A DNA stretch of 64,000 nt from assembly GCA_022360095.1 (NCBI GenBank), contig JAKSDK010001569.1, positions 62,001 to 126,000 on the forward strand. Direction: 5' to 3'. This DNA comes from Phycisphaerales bacterium (lineage in GTDB: Bacteria; Planctomycetota; Phycisphaerae; UBA1845; UTPLA1). Every line of letters begins with the position of its first letter. The first letter of the stretch is position 1. The position numbers were made by a program, and so were the translations under genes. Positions 31,267 through 40,692 of the stretch are shown here, in pieces. The notes under the pieces are model-generated. The model searched no databases. It worked only from the letters and a program-made list of their open reading frames with translations, and had not been told where the DNA came from.

Positions 31267-32634
31267 ATGATGGAGGTCCAAGGCATTTCAGCCTATCGTC
31301 AGGTACATTCTTTTCTTTGCATTGTCCTCGGCGCGTTGTTGGCATCCGCGCCGATCACGGCCCGTGGTGAAAACCAGAACGGTCATTCAACCCGTCGGGC
31401 AGATTTCGATGACTTCAAAATGGATGTGGAAGTCATCTCATCGTCTCGAGTGCTGATCGGTTACAAGGTCGCCGCTGATGCAGATCCTGTGACGCAGGTG
31501 GAGTTGTGGTATAGCCGGGATCGAGGTCAGACTTGGCATAAAGCTCCGCAGGTGGACAAGCTTCAGAATCCCATCACCTTCGATGCGCCAGGCGACGGGC
31601 TTTATGGTTTTTACATCGCGCTTCGCAGCGCTCGGGCCTCGATGCCGCCTCCCAAGTCACGCGATATGGCGCATCGATGGGTCAGGGTCGATCGAACCGT
31701 TCCCGCGGTGCAGGTCTTGAGTCTCTCACCGGACGATCGATTTGACCTGAACCGTGAGATTCATATACGGTGGGTTGCTGAGGATGACAGCTTCAGCGGG
31801 AGGCCCGTCTCGTTGCATTATCGCACCGGGGAGACGCGGAGTTTTCAGCCGATTGCCGATTCGCTCGCGACGGATGGCTCCTATCGATGGACCGTTCCAG
31901 AGGATGTTTCAGGTCGAGTTGAAGTGAAGGTCTCTGCGACGGATCAGGCGGAGAACCGTGGACACTATGTCGCCGACTGGCTCAGGATTGAAGATGGCAA
32001 GGTCGTGCATGTGCGGGGGGCCATTGTCAAGAAGACTGAGGGAGGCTCCATTTCACAGGCGCCGTTTCGTAGCGCCGTCACGACAATTCACAGCGAGCCT
32101 GATGCCGGGCGCGATCGCGTTTCCGATCGGGCTGCCATCGAGGCGAAAAAACAGTATGATATCGGCGTGCGGCACCGACTGCGCGGCGAGTATGCCGTCG
32201 CGGTCGCGCGGTATCGCGACGCGCTCCGGTATGATCCGGAATTGGTCGCCGCTCGGAATGACCTTGCGGAGCTATTGCTCCTGCAAAATAAGGTGGAAGA
32301 TGCGGAAAAGGAGTTCCAGCGTATTCTTGCCGCAAATCCAGACCATCGTTCTGCACTCAAAGGGTTGGCGTTCGGGCAAGCCAAGCGGCGTCAATATCGT
32401 TCCGCGCATAACACCCTGCAAAAACTGTTGTCGCTTGAGCCGAAGGACGCGGAGGTGTGGTTGAATTTCGGCGATGTGTGCCTATTTATGGGAGATCGCT
32501 CCTTGGCCAGGGACGCGTGGATGAAAGCAAGCAATCTGGAATCCGCTTCGGCGGAAATTAAGAAGCGAGCCAGGAAACGTTTGGGAATCTATCGATCGAA
32601 TCGCCTGGCCATCGACAGTCCGGTCGAATGGTAG
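31267..32634 (+). CDS. Exported protein with Ig-like and TPR domains
   Basis: A 455-residue protein. A signal peptide is visible (FLCIVLGALLASAPITARG, residues ~16-35). Residues ~50-245 look like two beta-sandwich units with patterns such as VELWYSRDRGQTWHKAPQ, GLYGFYIALRSAR and SLHYRTGETRSFQP, similar to sheets found in planctomycete periplasmic proteins. Residues ~295-435 are TPR repeats (KKQYDIGVRHRLRGEYAVAVARYRDALRYDPELV; VEDAEKEFQRILAANPDHRSALKGL). It likely works as a periplasmic scaffold. It is followed 51 bases later by holA on the same strand. Function not determined. Confidence 0.65.
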   Translation: MMEVQGISAYRQVHSFLCIVLGALLASAPITARGENQNGHSTRRADFDDFKMDVEVISSSRVLIGYKVAADADPVTQVELWYSRDRGQTWHKAPQVDKLQNPITFDAPGDGLYGFYIALRSARASMPPPKSRDMAHRWVRVDRTVPAVQVLSLSPDDRFDLNREIHIRWVAEDDSFSGRPVSLHYRTGETRSFQPIADSLATDGSYRWTVPEDVSGRVEVKVSATDQAENRGHYVADWLRIEDGKVVHVRGAIVKKTEGGSISQAPFRSAVTTIHSEPDAGRDRVSDRAAIEAKKQYDIGVRHRLRGEYAVAVARYRDALRYDPELVAARNDLAELLLLQNKVEDAEKEFQRILAANPDHRSALKGLAFGQAKRRQYRSAHNTLQKLLSLEPKDAEVWLNFGDVCLFMGDRSLARDAWMKASNLESASAEIKKRARKRLGIYRSNRLAIDSPVEW

Positions 32635-32685
32635 GGGTTGCGATGCAAGAGAGCGGTTTCGCACAGGAATCTGGAATCGTCAAGA

Positions 32686-33681
32686 ATGGTTGCGGCTAAC
32701 AACATCTCGGAAAATCAGCATCCTTTGCCGGTCTATGTCATTTTCGGCAGCGACGATTTTCTGCGTGCGCGGCGGCTGGAGGAAGTGTTGGGCCGCCTTC
32801 TGGGCGATGATCGTGACAACATGGCCCTCGCGATGTTCGAGGGCGCCACGGTCGAACTGGCCGAGGTCTTGGACGAATGTCGGACGCCGTCGTTGCTGGC
32901 GCCGATCCGCGTGGTCTGCGTGCAGGAGGCTGATGCCTTTGTCTCCGCACATCGAAAAGTGCTTGAGGACTACATTCAGTCCCCCAGTCCGACCGGCATC
33001 CTGCTCTTGGTTTGTCGAAAGTGGCCGAAGACCACGCGTTTGTACAAGCAGGTTGATAAGTTGGGGGGGCATCTTGACTGTGAGCCTCCCAAGAAGCGAT
33101 ACGAGTTCGTGGCCTGGGCAGCTGATCACGCTCGGAGTGAGTACGGCTGCACGTTGATGTCCGGGGCGGCCGACCGTCTGGTTGATCTGGTCGGGGACCA
33201 TCTGGGTCTGCTCAACATGGAACTGGCCAAGTTGGCGACTTACGTCGCGCCAGGTGGCGAGATTCGGCTGGAAGACATCGAAGAAATGGTCGGTGCGTCT
33301 CGCGCGGAGACCGTTTTCAGGATTACGGATGCGGTGGCTCAGCGGGATGTCGGCCAGGCCTTGGCCCTGTGGGATCAGGTGCTGGCGACGGATCGTGACG
33401 CCTCGTTCCGAGCAGTCGGGGGGTTGGCGTATGGTTTTCGTCGTTTGGCTGAGGCCAAGAGGATGGTGTCCCAGGGCGTGCCATTGGGTGATGTCAGGGC
33501 ACAGTTGAGAATCTGGAGTGAACCGACAAGTCTGGCCCGACAACTGGACCGATTTTCTATGGACCAATGGCAGGGTCATCTTGTTAAACTGTTACAGATC
33601 GATATGGGGGCGAAGGCCGGGCTCGGTACGGTCAAATCGTCCGTGGAAAAATTTATCGTGGAATTGTGTGCGGCGTCGTGA
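32686..33681 (+). CDS. holA: DNA polymerase III subunit delta
   Basis: A 331-residue AAA+-like clamp-loader subunit. It starts with PLPVYVIFGSDDFLRARRLEEVLGRLL, and continues ALAMFEGATVELAEVLDECRTPSLLAPIRVVCVQEAD, the N-terminal HolA pattern. Next comes GILLLVCRKWPKTTRLYK, and the lid and collar region has DHLGLLNMELAKLATYV, IEEMVGASRAETVFRITDAVAQRD and AVGGLAYGFRRLAEAKRM. Delta opens the beta sliding clamp for loading on DNA. Like other delta subunits it lacks a working ATP site. ATG 32686 was chosen because the family N-terminus begins just after it; the frame extends to 32638. Between a TPR gene and a lipoprotein gene, as is common for holA near envelope genes. Confidence 0.88.
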   Translation: MVAANNISENQHPLPVYVIFGSDDFLRARRLEEVLGRLLGDDRDNMALAMFEGATVELAEVLDECRTPSLLAPIRVVCVQEADAFVSAHRKVLEDYIQSPSPTGILLLVCRKWPKTTRLYKQVDKLGGHLDCEPPKKRYEFVAWAADHARSEYGCTLMSGAADRLVDLVGDHLGLLNMELAKLATYVAPGGEIRLEDIEEMVGASRAETVFRITDAVAQRDVGQALALWDQVLATDRDASFRAVGGLAYGFRRLAEAKRMVSQGVPLGDVRAQLRIWSEPTSLARQLDRFSMDQWQGHLVKLLQIDMGAKAGLGTVKSSVEKFIVELCAAS

Positions 33682-33716
33682 AGTCATGGCGCCCGGCAAA
33701 TGTAAGGGATTACACA

Positions 33717-35408
33717 ATGCGAATCACAGGAAGATTATCAGCGTGTTGCCTGGGCTTGGCGGTCACGGCCCTCGTTCTGACGGGATGTGCGAATACGCAC
33801 GAGGAGCGCGTCAAGGCGTGGAATGATTTCTGGAGCGTCGACAAGAAAAAGCAAAGACCCGTGGCTAAAAGGGAAAGGGCGAAGCGGGCCGCTCGCAAAC
33901 GGGAACCGGCGCCGAAATCCTCACGCCCGCAAGCACAGACTTCCAAAAAACAAGAAACTGAAAAGGTCGATCGCGGCGATCCTCAGGCGATCGAGGACTA
34001 TGCCAATAATGCACAGCCGCGACGCTACGGCGACTATCAACCCAACGATCACGTTTCCAAGATTGAAAGGCAGCAGCAACCTCATCGAGCGTCGCACGAT
34101 CATGGCACCATGACGGGTGGTGAAGAAGTCGCGATGGGCGATCCGGGGACACGGGGCTCAGAATCGTCCCAGCCGACTCCGGGCGATTCGCTTGAGTGGC
34201 CCGACAGCCTGGAAAACGGCCCAGTGGTCCACACCTCCGCGGAGTCGGATGCCGGTGGTGATATTCAGACGTGGTCGTCGGAATCACCGTCTGATCCATC
34301 AACGGACCACGCCTCGTCCTTCAATTCCGAGACGGTCACGATCACGTCTGAAGGTCAGCCGCCCGTCGAACCACTTCCGGTGGTCGAATCTTTTGCGGAC
34401 TCGACGTCCGCCAATGAGCCGGCCGCTGACAGTTCGCCTGTTGATGCGACATCTTCGTCGTCGCCACCCTTCATTGAGGCGGACGACAGCACGGGACGTG
34501 TTACCGCCAACGATGAAGCGGCGGCGGCTAGCATTCATGAAGCCGAAGATCATCCGCTAGAGACGGCGGAGCTTAGCGATCTTGCGCCGTCACTGGCCGA
34601 GGTCAACATTTCCGCCGGACCGGAACCGGTGGAGCCGGAGTCGACGTTGCCGGAGACGGTCGAAATCACGACAGATACGGCCAAGGCCAATGAAACGCCC
34701 GCGCCGGTCGAGCCGGTGGATACGTTCGCGATTCACCTGAAGACGCAGGAAGAACTGGTTGCGAAGGATCCGAACAACGTCGAAGAGCAGTATCGCTTAC
34801 GCATGATGTATCTGATCAACGGGCAGGATGAAAAGGCGCTGGCACCAGCCGAAGGTGTGGACGCCGACATTCAGGAGATCATTCAGGCTCAGATTAAGGC
34901 CTTGATCGATGCACGGTCCAGCACCGGCCGCGATTCCGCTGCCTGGGCGAATCGCCAGCTTGAGTCCGTCGAAGAGTTGCGTCGTCGAATGCGGTCTCGC
35001 GCGGACCTGGCCGTGCCGAAGGTGACGCTTTGCACGGCGATCGAAGGATTTGGACGTTACGATCCGATCGAACCCACGGAGTTTCCCGCAGGCCGCAAGA
35101 ACCTGGTGCTGGTTTACATCGAAGTGGACAATTTCAGCAGCGAGCAAACGACGTCGGGTTTGTTCCGAACGTTGCTGTCGGTTCGTCAGGAGTTGTTCAA
35201 TAAGGCTGGCGAATCCCTGTGGAACAAGAAAGACGAAAACATCGAGGACCTGGCCCGTCAGAAACGACGCGATTTTTATCTGACGATCGGCCCGATTGCG
35301 ATTCCGAAGACCCTGCCGCCCGGTGAATACAGCCTCAAGATCGAAGTCGAGGATGTGCTTGCCGGCAAGCTCAACAGTCGAGCGGCCAAGTTCACGATCG
35401 TTCCGTAA
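33717..35408 (+). CDS. Large lipoprotein with low-complexity middle
   Basis: A 563-residue predicted lipoprotein. MRITGRLSACCLGLAVTALV ends in lipobox LTGC (Cys24). The N-terminal mature part is basic (KRERAKRAARKREPAPKSSR). Residues ~120-350 are a Ser/Asp/Glu/Pro-rich low-complexity region. The C-terminal ~200 residues are ordered: AIHLKTQEELVAKDPNNVEEQYRLRMMYLING, then a beta-rich domain (NLVLVYIEVDNFSSEQTT; LPPGEYSLKIEVEDVLAGKL). The last domain has the look of an immunoglobulin-like or WG-type fold. AAGGGA lies eight bases before the ATG, which fixes the start. It overlaps nothing and follows holA by 35 bases. Function unknown; location is an envelope membrane. Confidence 0.6.
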   Translation: MRITGRLSACCLGLAVTALVLTGCANTHEERVKAWNDFWSVDKKKQRPVAKRERAKRAARKREPAPKSSRPQAQTSKKQETEKVDRGDPQAIEDYANNAQPRRYGDYQPNDHVSKIERQQQPHRASHDHGTMTGGEEVAMGDPGTRGSESSQPTPGDSLEWPDSLENGPVVHTSAESDAGGDIQTWSSESPSDPSTDHASSFNSETVTITSEGQPPVEPLPVVESFADSTSANEPAADSSPVDATSSSSPPFIEADDSTGRVTANDEAAAASIHEAEDHPLETAELSDLAPSLAEVNISAGPEPVEPESTLPETVEITTDTAKANETPAPVEPVDTFAIHLKTQEELVAKDPNNVEEQYRLRMMYLINGQDEKALAPAEGVDADIQEIIQAQIKALIDARSSTGRDSAAWANRQLESVEELRRRMRSRADLAVPKVTLCTAIEGFGRYDPIEPTEFPAGRKNLVLVYIEVDNFSSEQTTSGLFRTLLSVRQELFNKAGESLWNKKDENIEDLARQKRRDFYLTIGPIAIPKTLPPGEYSLKIEVEDVLAGKLNSRAAKFTIVP

Positions 35409-35434
35409 CGTCGTCGGCCGTCTGAGGGGAAAGA

Positions 35435-36046
35435 GTGTTTGATCCGGTTGGATCCACCTCATGGCATAACCGGCACCTTGCTTCTTTCCGTCATTTGAAC
35501 GAGTTGTTGCGCGCCGAGAACACGGCCGACATTACCGTGATGGTCGTCGGACCCGGTGGCGTGACTCGTCTGGCTTCTCTTTTGCTGAACGATGCGGCCG
35601 CCGAGGGCGCATCCGTGATCAGGCGACTCATCGGTGACGGTGCTCGGTACGGCGATCAGCTTTTTCGTCGTGTGCCAGGCGTGCCGTTGCGCTCGCTTGA
35701 GCCTTTGGAGTTGACCGGGGCCCTCACCGTGCCGCATAAACTCGTGGTTGCGGATCGGTCACAACGGGTGTTGGCCGCGGTCTCCCGAGATCTTCCGGAT
35801 ACAATCTGTCATTGTGTCGATATCAGCTTCCAGCCGATTCCGCAAAAGGCCGAAGTCGTCGTCGCATTCAATGTCGTGTGCCGCCTCGAAGAGAAGGCCC
35901 CGGACGGCATGTCGCGCGTGGTGGAGGCCGTGCTTCCCAACGGTTGGTTGTTGATCGACGATCGTTCCGCCCGGGCCCATTTGGGTCTGTACCCGGAGTT
36001 TGTCCAGGTTGCACCGAAAACCTATCGACGTCGAGAAGCGCCCTAG
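35435..36046 (+). CDS. SAM-methyltransferase-like protein, hypothetical
   Basis: A 203-residue protein. The segment ITVMVVGPGGVTRLASLLLN could be the glycine-rich SAM-binding loop, followed by HKLVVADRSQRVLAAVSRDL (acidic end of the second strand) and AEVVVAFNVVCRLEEKAPDGMSRVVEAVLPNGWLLIDDRS, which is like motif IV and the post-motif of class I methyltransferases. The match is weak and no catalytic residue can be picked. GTG start with GAGGGG upstream. Its TAG is one base before the ATG of the ABC ATPase, so it is probably coupled to it. Inference: an accessory protein made with the ATPase. Confidence 0.5.
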   Translation: MFDPVGSTSWHNRHLASFRHLNELLRAENTADITVMVVGPGGVTRLASLLLNDAAAEGASVIRRLIGDGARYGDQLFRRVPGVPLRSLEPLELTGALTVPHKLVVADRSQRVLAAVSRDLPDTICHCVDISFQPIPQKAEVVVAFNVVCRLEEKAPDGMSRVVEAVLPNGWLLIDDRSARAHLGLYPEFVQVAPKTYRRREAP

Positions 36047-36047
36047 C

Positions 36048-37106
36048 ATGTTGCGCGCGAGAATGAGAAAACGACTCGGCGAGTTCGTGCTCGATCTTGA
36101 CATTGAGTGCCGCCGGCGCGTCACCGGGGTGTTCGGACCGTCGGGTTGCGGGAAAACGACGTTTCTGAATTGCCTGACCGGTGTGCTTCCGCCGGATGCA
36201 GGGCGGATTCAGTTGGGGCAGGCGGCCTGGTTTGATTCCGATCGCAAGACCGACGTCCACACGCGTCACCGGCGCGTCGGCTATGTGTTTCAGGACTCGC
36301 TGCTGTTCGATCATATGTCGGTGTTGAAAAACATCTTGTACGGTCGCAAGGCCGACGCAGGCGGCCCTCGATTTGACGACGTTGTTCAAGTGCTCGAACT
36401 CAAAGAACTTCTTAAGCGCGGCCCGAATGAGCTTTCCGGCGGTCAGCAGCGGCGCGTGGCGATTGCCCGTGCGCTTCTTAGCAATCCGTCCCTCCTGCTG
36501 TTTGACGAGCCGCTGACCGGGTTGGATGCCGGGCTTGCTGGGCGGGTCTTGGTCTATTTGAAGCGCGTCCTGGATGCGTTCGAGATCATGGCCGTTTATG
36601 TTTCGCATTCCATCAGTGACCTCGTCTATCTTTGTGACGAAGCCATTGTGCTGCATGACGGAAAGGTGATCGCACAAGGGGCACCGACCTCGGTCGTGAC
36701 CCATCACGGTGTCTTGGATGATCGCCATCTCGCGGAACTTCAAAACGTTTTTCCCGCTCGTTTGCTCGCGGTGGACGCCGAAGAAGGGGCGGTTCGCTGT
36801 CAGGTCGGAGAACAAATGCTACTTGTTTATGGTGCGCTGGAGAACTCTCCGGATGAACTCACCCTGGCCGTCAACGCCTGCGATGTGGTGCTGGCCACGA
36901 AGACTCCGGAGGGAATCTCGGCTCGGAACGTCCTGGTCGGAACGGTGGAGAAGGTGGAGCGGGTCGGGTCCAAAGTGCTTGTTTTTGTGGACGTCGGCAT
37001 CTTGTGGATGGTGGAAGTGGGGCGGGCCGCGGTGAAGGAGTTGGATCTCAAGCCCGGCGCACGGATTCATACCATCGTTAAGGCGACGGCGATTCACATT
37101 CTTTAG
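36048..37106 (+). CDS. ModC-like ABC transporter ATP-binding protein
   Basis: A 352-residue ABC ATPase. Walker A is GPSGCGKTT (about residues 29-37), signature LSGGQQRR, Walker B LLLFDEP with D-loop LTGLDAG, and H-loop in YVSHS. The C-terminus is a TOBE/MOP domain (NVLVGTVEKVERVGSKVLVFVDVG, PGARIHTIVKATAIHIL). The overall form fits molybdate ATPase ModC (MRKRLGEFVLDLDIECRRRVTGVFGPSG is typical of its start). No modA or modB lies nearby, so the partner permease and the actual ion are open; tungstate is possible. The ATG is one base after the methyltransferase-like stop. It is the last gene of a plus-strand run and converges on a polytopic glycosyltransferase. Confidence 0.8.
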   Translation: MLRARMRKRLGEFVLDLDIECRRRVTGVFGPSGCGKTTFLNCLTGVLPPDAGRIQLGQAAWFDSDRKTDVHTRHRRVGYVFQDSLLFDHMSVLKNILYGRKADAGGPRFDDVVQVLELKELLKRGPNELSGGQQRRVAIARALLSNPSLLLFDEPLTGLDAGLAGRVLVYLKRVLDAFEIMAVYVSHSISDLVYLCDEAIVLHDGKVIAQGAPTSVVTHHGVLDDRHLAELQNVFPARLLAVDAEEGAVRCQVGEQMLLVYGALENSPDELTLAVNACDVVLATKTPEGISARNVLVGTVEKVERVGSKVLVFVDVGILWMVEVGRAAVKELDLKPGARIHTIVKATAIHIL

Positions 37107-37117
37107 GTTGCCCGGCG

Positions 37118-38368
37118 CTACCAGATTGTGCCGAAGAAGATTCCCACGGACGAGATGATGCAAAGAGATAGGTACCAGATGGCGAGGTTTCTGGATTGCG
37201 TCGCGGGGTATCGAGTCAGGAGATTGGTGAGACAGACGGGAAGAATGTAGTACCTTGGTTCCACAAGGCTATGGGGGAGCAGGAACAGCACCGAGAATAT
37301 CCAGACTATGGTCAACATGAGGCGGGCAGGCTGCTCTCGCGTGAAACGCGCGACGAGCGCAGCCGCGATCAGCATCGTGACGCAGCCGACGCTTCTGGCA
37401 ATCGCCGAATCGGCCATGAGTCGCAACGGCCGGTTTCGTAGAATCGAGGGCGCCTGGTTCCACGGATGCGCGTTCTCGAAGCTGGCCGCCATTGTTGCGA
37501 CGATTCCTGAGGCGATGATCAGGATGATCGCGCTCATTCCCGGTTTGGTGCGTACCCAAAGAGCCAGTGCGCGCACGTCATCCCTCGCCCTGGAGATCCA
37601 GACGGGAGCCCATAGTCCAAGAACGAAAAGCGCAAAGACGAGGAACTGCCCCAGATTGAAGCGGGGGTGATTTTCCGGCACGTCGCCGAGGGTCAAACCG
37701 CGGTTATAGACGAAGAACAGGAGGGCGAGGCCGAGGACGATGCAGTGACCCCAGACTCGTTTCAGGCAATCTCGTGAAAATGATGTCCATGATTCGGCAC
37801 ACCGCTCTGAGGATGCGTCCGCGCGCTCCTGCCACAGGTTGATCACCGTCCATACGGCCATGAACGCGAGCCAGACAATGGTTGATTGTCGCACGAGACA
37901 GCCGACCGCCAGCATGACGGCAGACCATGCGTAACGTCTTCGTACATGCAACAGGATGCCGGCGACGACGCAAAGCACCGTTGCCATGTCGGTATAGGCC
38001 AGTGAGGTGAAAGTGAACATTAAGGGCAGCCAGGCGAAGTGGAGCAGTGCTTCCCCCGGATTCGTCGGCTGGAGCGATCGGACCACGCCCGCGAACAACA
38101 GGACCGTGCATATGGCCATGATTGATGTGACGGCTCGTGCAACGGTCAGTCCGGAACCGAACACTTTGCTTGCCAACGCGGCCAGGGCGTGATAGGTCGG
38201 TAGCATCGGCAGATCGGGGGGAAGGCGCCAGTCGCCCTGCGCGAAACGCTGGATGACGTCGTGGTGTTGTCGTTCGTCGAGGATCGCTCGCGGATGCAGA
38301 ATGGTCAGGACGCAGAACCAGAGGACGATGCTTCCGATTGCAATTCCGGTTGCCCTCATTACAGGCAT
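37118..38368 (-). CDS. Polytopic membrane glycosyltransferase, ALG10-like
   Basis: A 416-residue membrane protein with about ten spans. The N-terminal loop after the first span reads LDERQHHDVIQRFAQGDWRLPPDLPMLPTYHAL, like the DExxH-type loop of the eukaryotic ALG10/DIE2 glucosyltransferases, and SLAYTDMATVLCVVAG and LVRQSTIVWLAFMAVWT follow. Near the end LPHSLVEPRYYILPVCLTNLL again resembles ALG10 (which has a similar LxExRYxIxP stretch). GT-C enzymes of this type use a polyprenyl-phosphate sugar and act on the outer face. The donor is unknown. Assignment to an ALG10-like group is based on recalled motifs and should be treated as tentative; generic GT-C (GT39/GT83-like) is the alternative. 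Divergent from nothing; 24 bases after the APC permease. Confidence 0.65.
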   Translation of the reverse strand: MPVMRATGIAIGSIVLWFCVLTILHPRAILDERQHHDVIQRFAQGDWRLPPDLPMLPTYHALAALASKVFGSGLTVARAVTSIMAICTVLLFAGVVRSLQPTNPGEALLHFAWLPLMFTFTSLAYTDMATVLCVVAGILLHVRRRYAWSAVMLAVGCLVRQSTIVWLAFMAVWTVINLWQERADASSERCAESWTSFSRDCLKRVWGHCIVLGLALLFFVYNRGLTLGDVPENHPRFNLGQFLVFALFVLGLWAPVWISRARDDVRALALWVRTKPGMSAIILIIASGIVATMAASFENAHPWNQAPSILRNRPLRLMADSAIARSVGCVTMLIAAALVARFTREQPARLMLTIVWIFSVLFLLPHSLVEPRYYILPVCLTNLLTRYPATQSRNLAIWYLSLCIISSVGIFFGTIW

Positions 38369-38392
38369 GGCTTGTCCTTACCACGCAAACCC

Positions 38393-40228
38393 TCAGGCAT
38401 GGATCAGCAGTTTCGTTTCGGACGGTAAATGCGTGGCCACTTCCGCGATGACGTCTCCGCGCAACGCGCGGAACAGAGCGCCGCGACGGGTGACCCCCAT
38501 GATCACATAATCCGCAGCATAGGTTCCCGCATAGTCCAGGATCATTTCCGAGGTCGATCGGGCCACGCTGTAAATCGGCATGTAGGGAATCTTCATTTCT
38601 CGGGCGATTTTTGTGGCATGTGCGAACACGGCGAAGGCTTCGGGGTCCTCTTCAGGGCGATAGGCGTCCGCTGTGGGGGGGCCGTAGGCGAGTTTCAAGT
38701 CGCGCACCATCAGCACGATGAGGTTTGACTTTCGGGCGGCCGCCTCTTCGGCTGCAAATTCGATCAGCTCCGGGTTTCCGCGCGTGGCGACGAGGATTTT
38801 TCCGAGCCCGGGATCGAACGATTTGATCCCCGTCATCGAAAGACTGTCGCTCGACTCCGGGACGGGCGGCGGTTCGAACAGCTTGCCGACGCTTTCGGCG
38901 ACCTTGGGAAGATGTTTCTGCACCTCCGGCGCCTTGCGCATTCCCAAGCGAAGCAGATAGCCCCCGAGCAAGACGATGACCACGAACAAATCCGCGGCCC
39001 ATTGCGTCACGACGATTGTCAATTCCACCGCCACCAGAAACACGGCGAGGACGATGATGCCGATCCGCTCCCTTTTCTTGATGTCGACCTCTTTGTTGAA
39101 ATACGTCGAGATCAGATTGACCGCGATTGCGCCGACGACGCCGATGGCATAAAGGTGGCCCAGCTTGTCCACTTCTCCCGCGATCAATAAGACGACACAA
39201 CAGACGGCACACGCGGCCACGAGGGAGATCCAGGGGACGCCGAAGGCATTCAATCGAAGAAATGCGGGCGGCATCTCGTTGTCTTGAGCCATGACGTATT
39301 GGACGGAGATCATGCCGGCCACGGCCGTGTTGACCGCGGACAGTAGGAGCATGGCAAAGACGAACGAGGCCACATAGGCAAACCACTGGTATCCGAATTC
39401 GCGAGCGAGGACACTCAGGATCGTGTCGCGATACTCGGCCTGCTTTTCCGTAAGCTCCCCGCTGACGTCCGCAAGTGGTTGAGACAAAGGCAGTTCAGGG
39501 ATTGCCAGGATTGCCACGGCAAAGAGAAGATTAAAGAGCACCACCTCGCCCAAAACGGGCCAGATCGCCTTTTTGCTGGTCGTGCCCACAGGTTTGACCA
39601 TAACGCCGGTCATGTTGGCGATGGCCTCGACGCCCGAGAGCGCCAGAATGATGTGAACGAATCGGGCCCATTCCGTCCCGGCCGCTCGGGGTTGAAAGCT
39701 GACGTTTTGTAACCCTGTTGAGAGATGCGGGATGCAAAACGCGCCGAGGATCACCGTCACGACAAGCGTGGCGGCCGCGATGATCGTGGCGAACCGGCCC
39801 GCATGTTTTGGGCCGACAAAATTGATGGCCCCGATGAGCAGGATCGACAGGATCGCCAGTCGCGGCGCCCATTCGACGCTCGCGCCGAGGTATCGAAACG
39901 CGGAGACCGCCGAGATGGCGGCGGTGATGACGTAGCTGGCGAAAAGGAGCATGGCTCCAATGACCGCCACCCGCTGATTCACGGCTCTTGCCGCAGAATA
40001 GACACCGCCGCCGTCCTGAAAACAGCGACAGACGATCGTGTAGGCCCAGGCGACCGCCGTCATCAGCACGCACATCGCGATGACATGATAGAGCGATGCG
40101 CCGGCGCTATAGAATAAAGCCAGGCCCAGTACATAAAGGCGACTCGTTCCCCAATCGCCGAAAAGCATGCTGCTCGCGTGGAACCACTTGAGTTCGCGCG
40201 GGCGTTGTGAATGAACTTGAAGTTCCAA
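38393..40228 (-). CDS. APC-superfamily permease with C-terminal universal stress domain
   Basis: A 611-residue membrane protein. The first ~430 residues carry about 12 spans of the amino acid-polyamine-organocation superfamily: LKWFHASSMLFGDWGTSRLYVLGLALFYSAG at the N-terminus, DGGGVYSAARAVNQRVAVIGAMLL, and HIILALSGVEAIANMTGVM. The C-terminal ~140 residues form a universal stress protein (UspA-like) domain: KILVATRGNPELIEFAAEEAAARKSNLIVLMVRD, ending ADYVIMGVTRRGALFRALRGDVI. Such fusions suggest ligand- or nucleotide-regulated transport. Substrate unknown. TTG start; a Met at position 21 would remove part of the conserved N-terminus. The gene is 24 bases upstream of the glycosyltransferase gene. 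Confidence 0.85.
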   Translation of the reverse strand: MELQVHSQRPRELKWFHASSMLFGDWGTSRLYVLGLALFYSAGASLYHVIAMCVLMTAVAWAYTIVCRCFQDGGGVYSAARAVNQRVAVIGAMLLFASYVITAAISAVSAFRYLGASVEWAPRLAILSILLIGAINFVGPKHAGRFATIIAAATLVVTVILGAFCIPHLSTGLQNVSFQPRAAGTEWARFVHIILALSGVEAIANMTGVMVKPVGTTSKKAIWPVLGEVVLFNLLFAVAILAIPELPLSQPLADVSGELTEKQAEYRDTILSVLAREFGYQWFAYVASFVFAMLLLSAVNTAVAGMISVQYVMAQDNEMPPAFLRLNAFGVPWISLVAACAVCCVVLLIAGEVDKLGHLYAIGVVGAIAVNLISTYFNKEVDIKKRERIGIIVLAVFLVAVELTIVVTQWAADLFVVIVLLGGYLLRLGMRKAPEVQKHLPKVAESVGKLFEPPPVPESSDSLSMTGIKSFDPGLGKILVATRGNPELIEFAAEEAAARKSNLIVLMVRDLKLAYGPPTADAYRPEEDPEAFAVFAHATKIAREMKIPYMPIYSVARSTSEMILDYAGTYAADYVIMGVTRRGALFRALRGDVIAEVATHLPSETKLLIHA

Positions 40229-40692
40229 GGTGTTCGTCTACCTGAGAAAACCGAGCCTGGCCGTAGCTAATGTCGCATACCATAAGTGGCTTACGGAAAC
40301 GTGCAACCGTCCTTCACACCCAAAAAACGACGGCTTCTGAAGCGACTTGTTTCCATCAGGGGTTCTTATATAATCACAGCCCCATGGATGGGCACGCCGA
40401 CAAGACGAAGGAGCGTCAGGTGGTCCTGCGCTGTAATAACTCGTTGGCTGTCATCGTGGCAGCACGACGTCCCATACGTCGTGGTCGTTTCCCGTCCGTC
40501 CGGAAACGGCCTCGGAGGAGGAGACGCTGCGTCATTCCGTACGGCCCGGAAAAGTCGTTCGAATGGACGCTGGCATCAACTTTTTTCGAGAAAAGTGCGA
40601 TCAGAATCGCCGTGGATCGCCGATAGAGGTTGTAGTGTGGGGGATTGTTTGCGGTTCGTTCCCAAGAGGAACCTAACCTACGAGCGAACAAC
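40229..40692. other. Non-coding gap with a perfect 8-bp hairpin
   Basis: This 460-base gap between divergent genes shows open frames without protein-like composition on both strands. CACGACGT-CCCAT-ACGTCGTG (40463-40483) is a perfect 8-bp stem. A promoter for the downstream amidase-like gene probably lies here, but no clear -35/-10 pair was found. Confidence 0.35.

Noticed and set aside
36000-36047. N-terminal extension of the ModC-like ATPase overlapping the methyltransferase-like gene.
   Set aside because: The extra residues are not ABC-like, and the ATG at 36048 follows the previous stop by one base.
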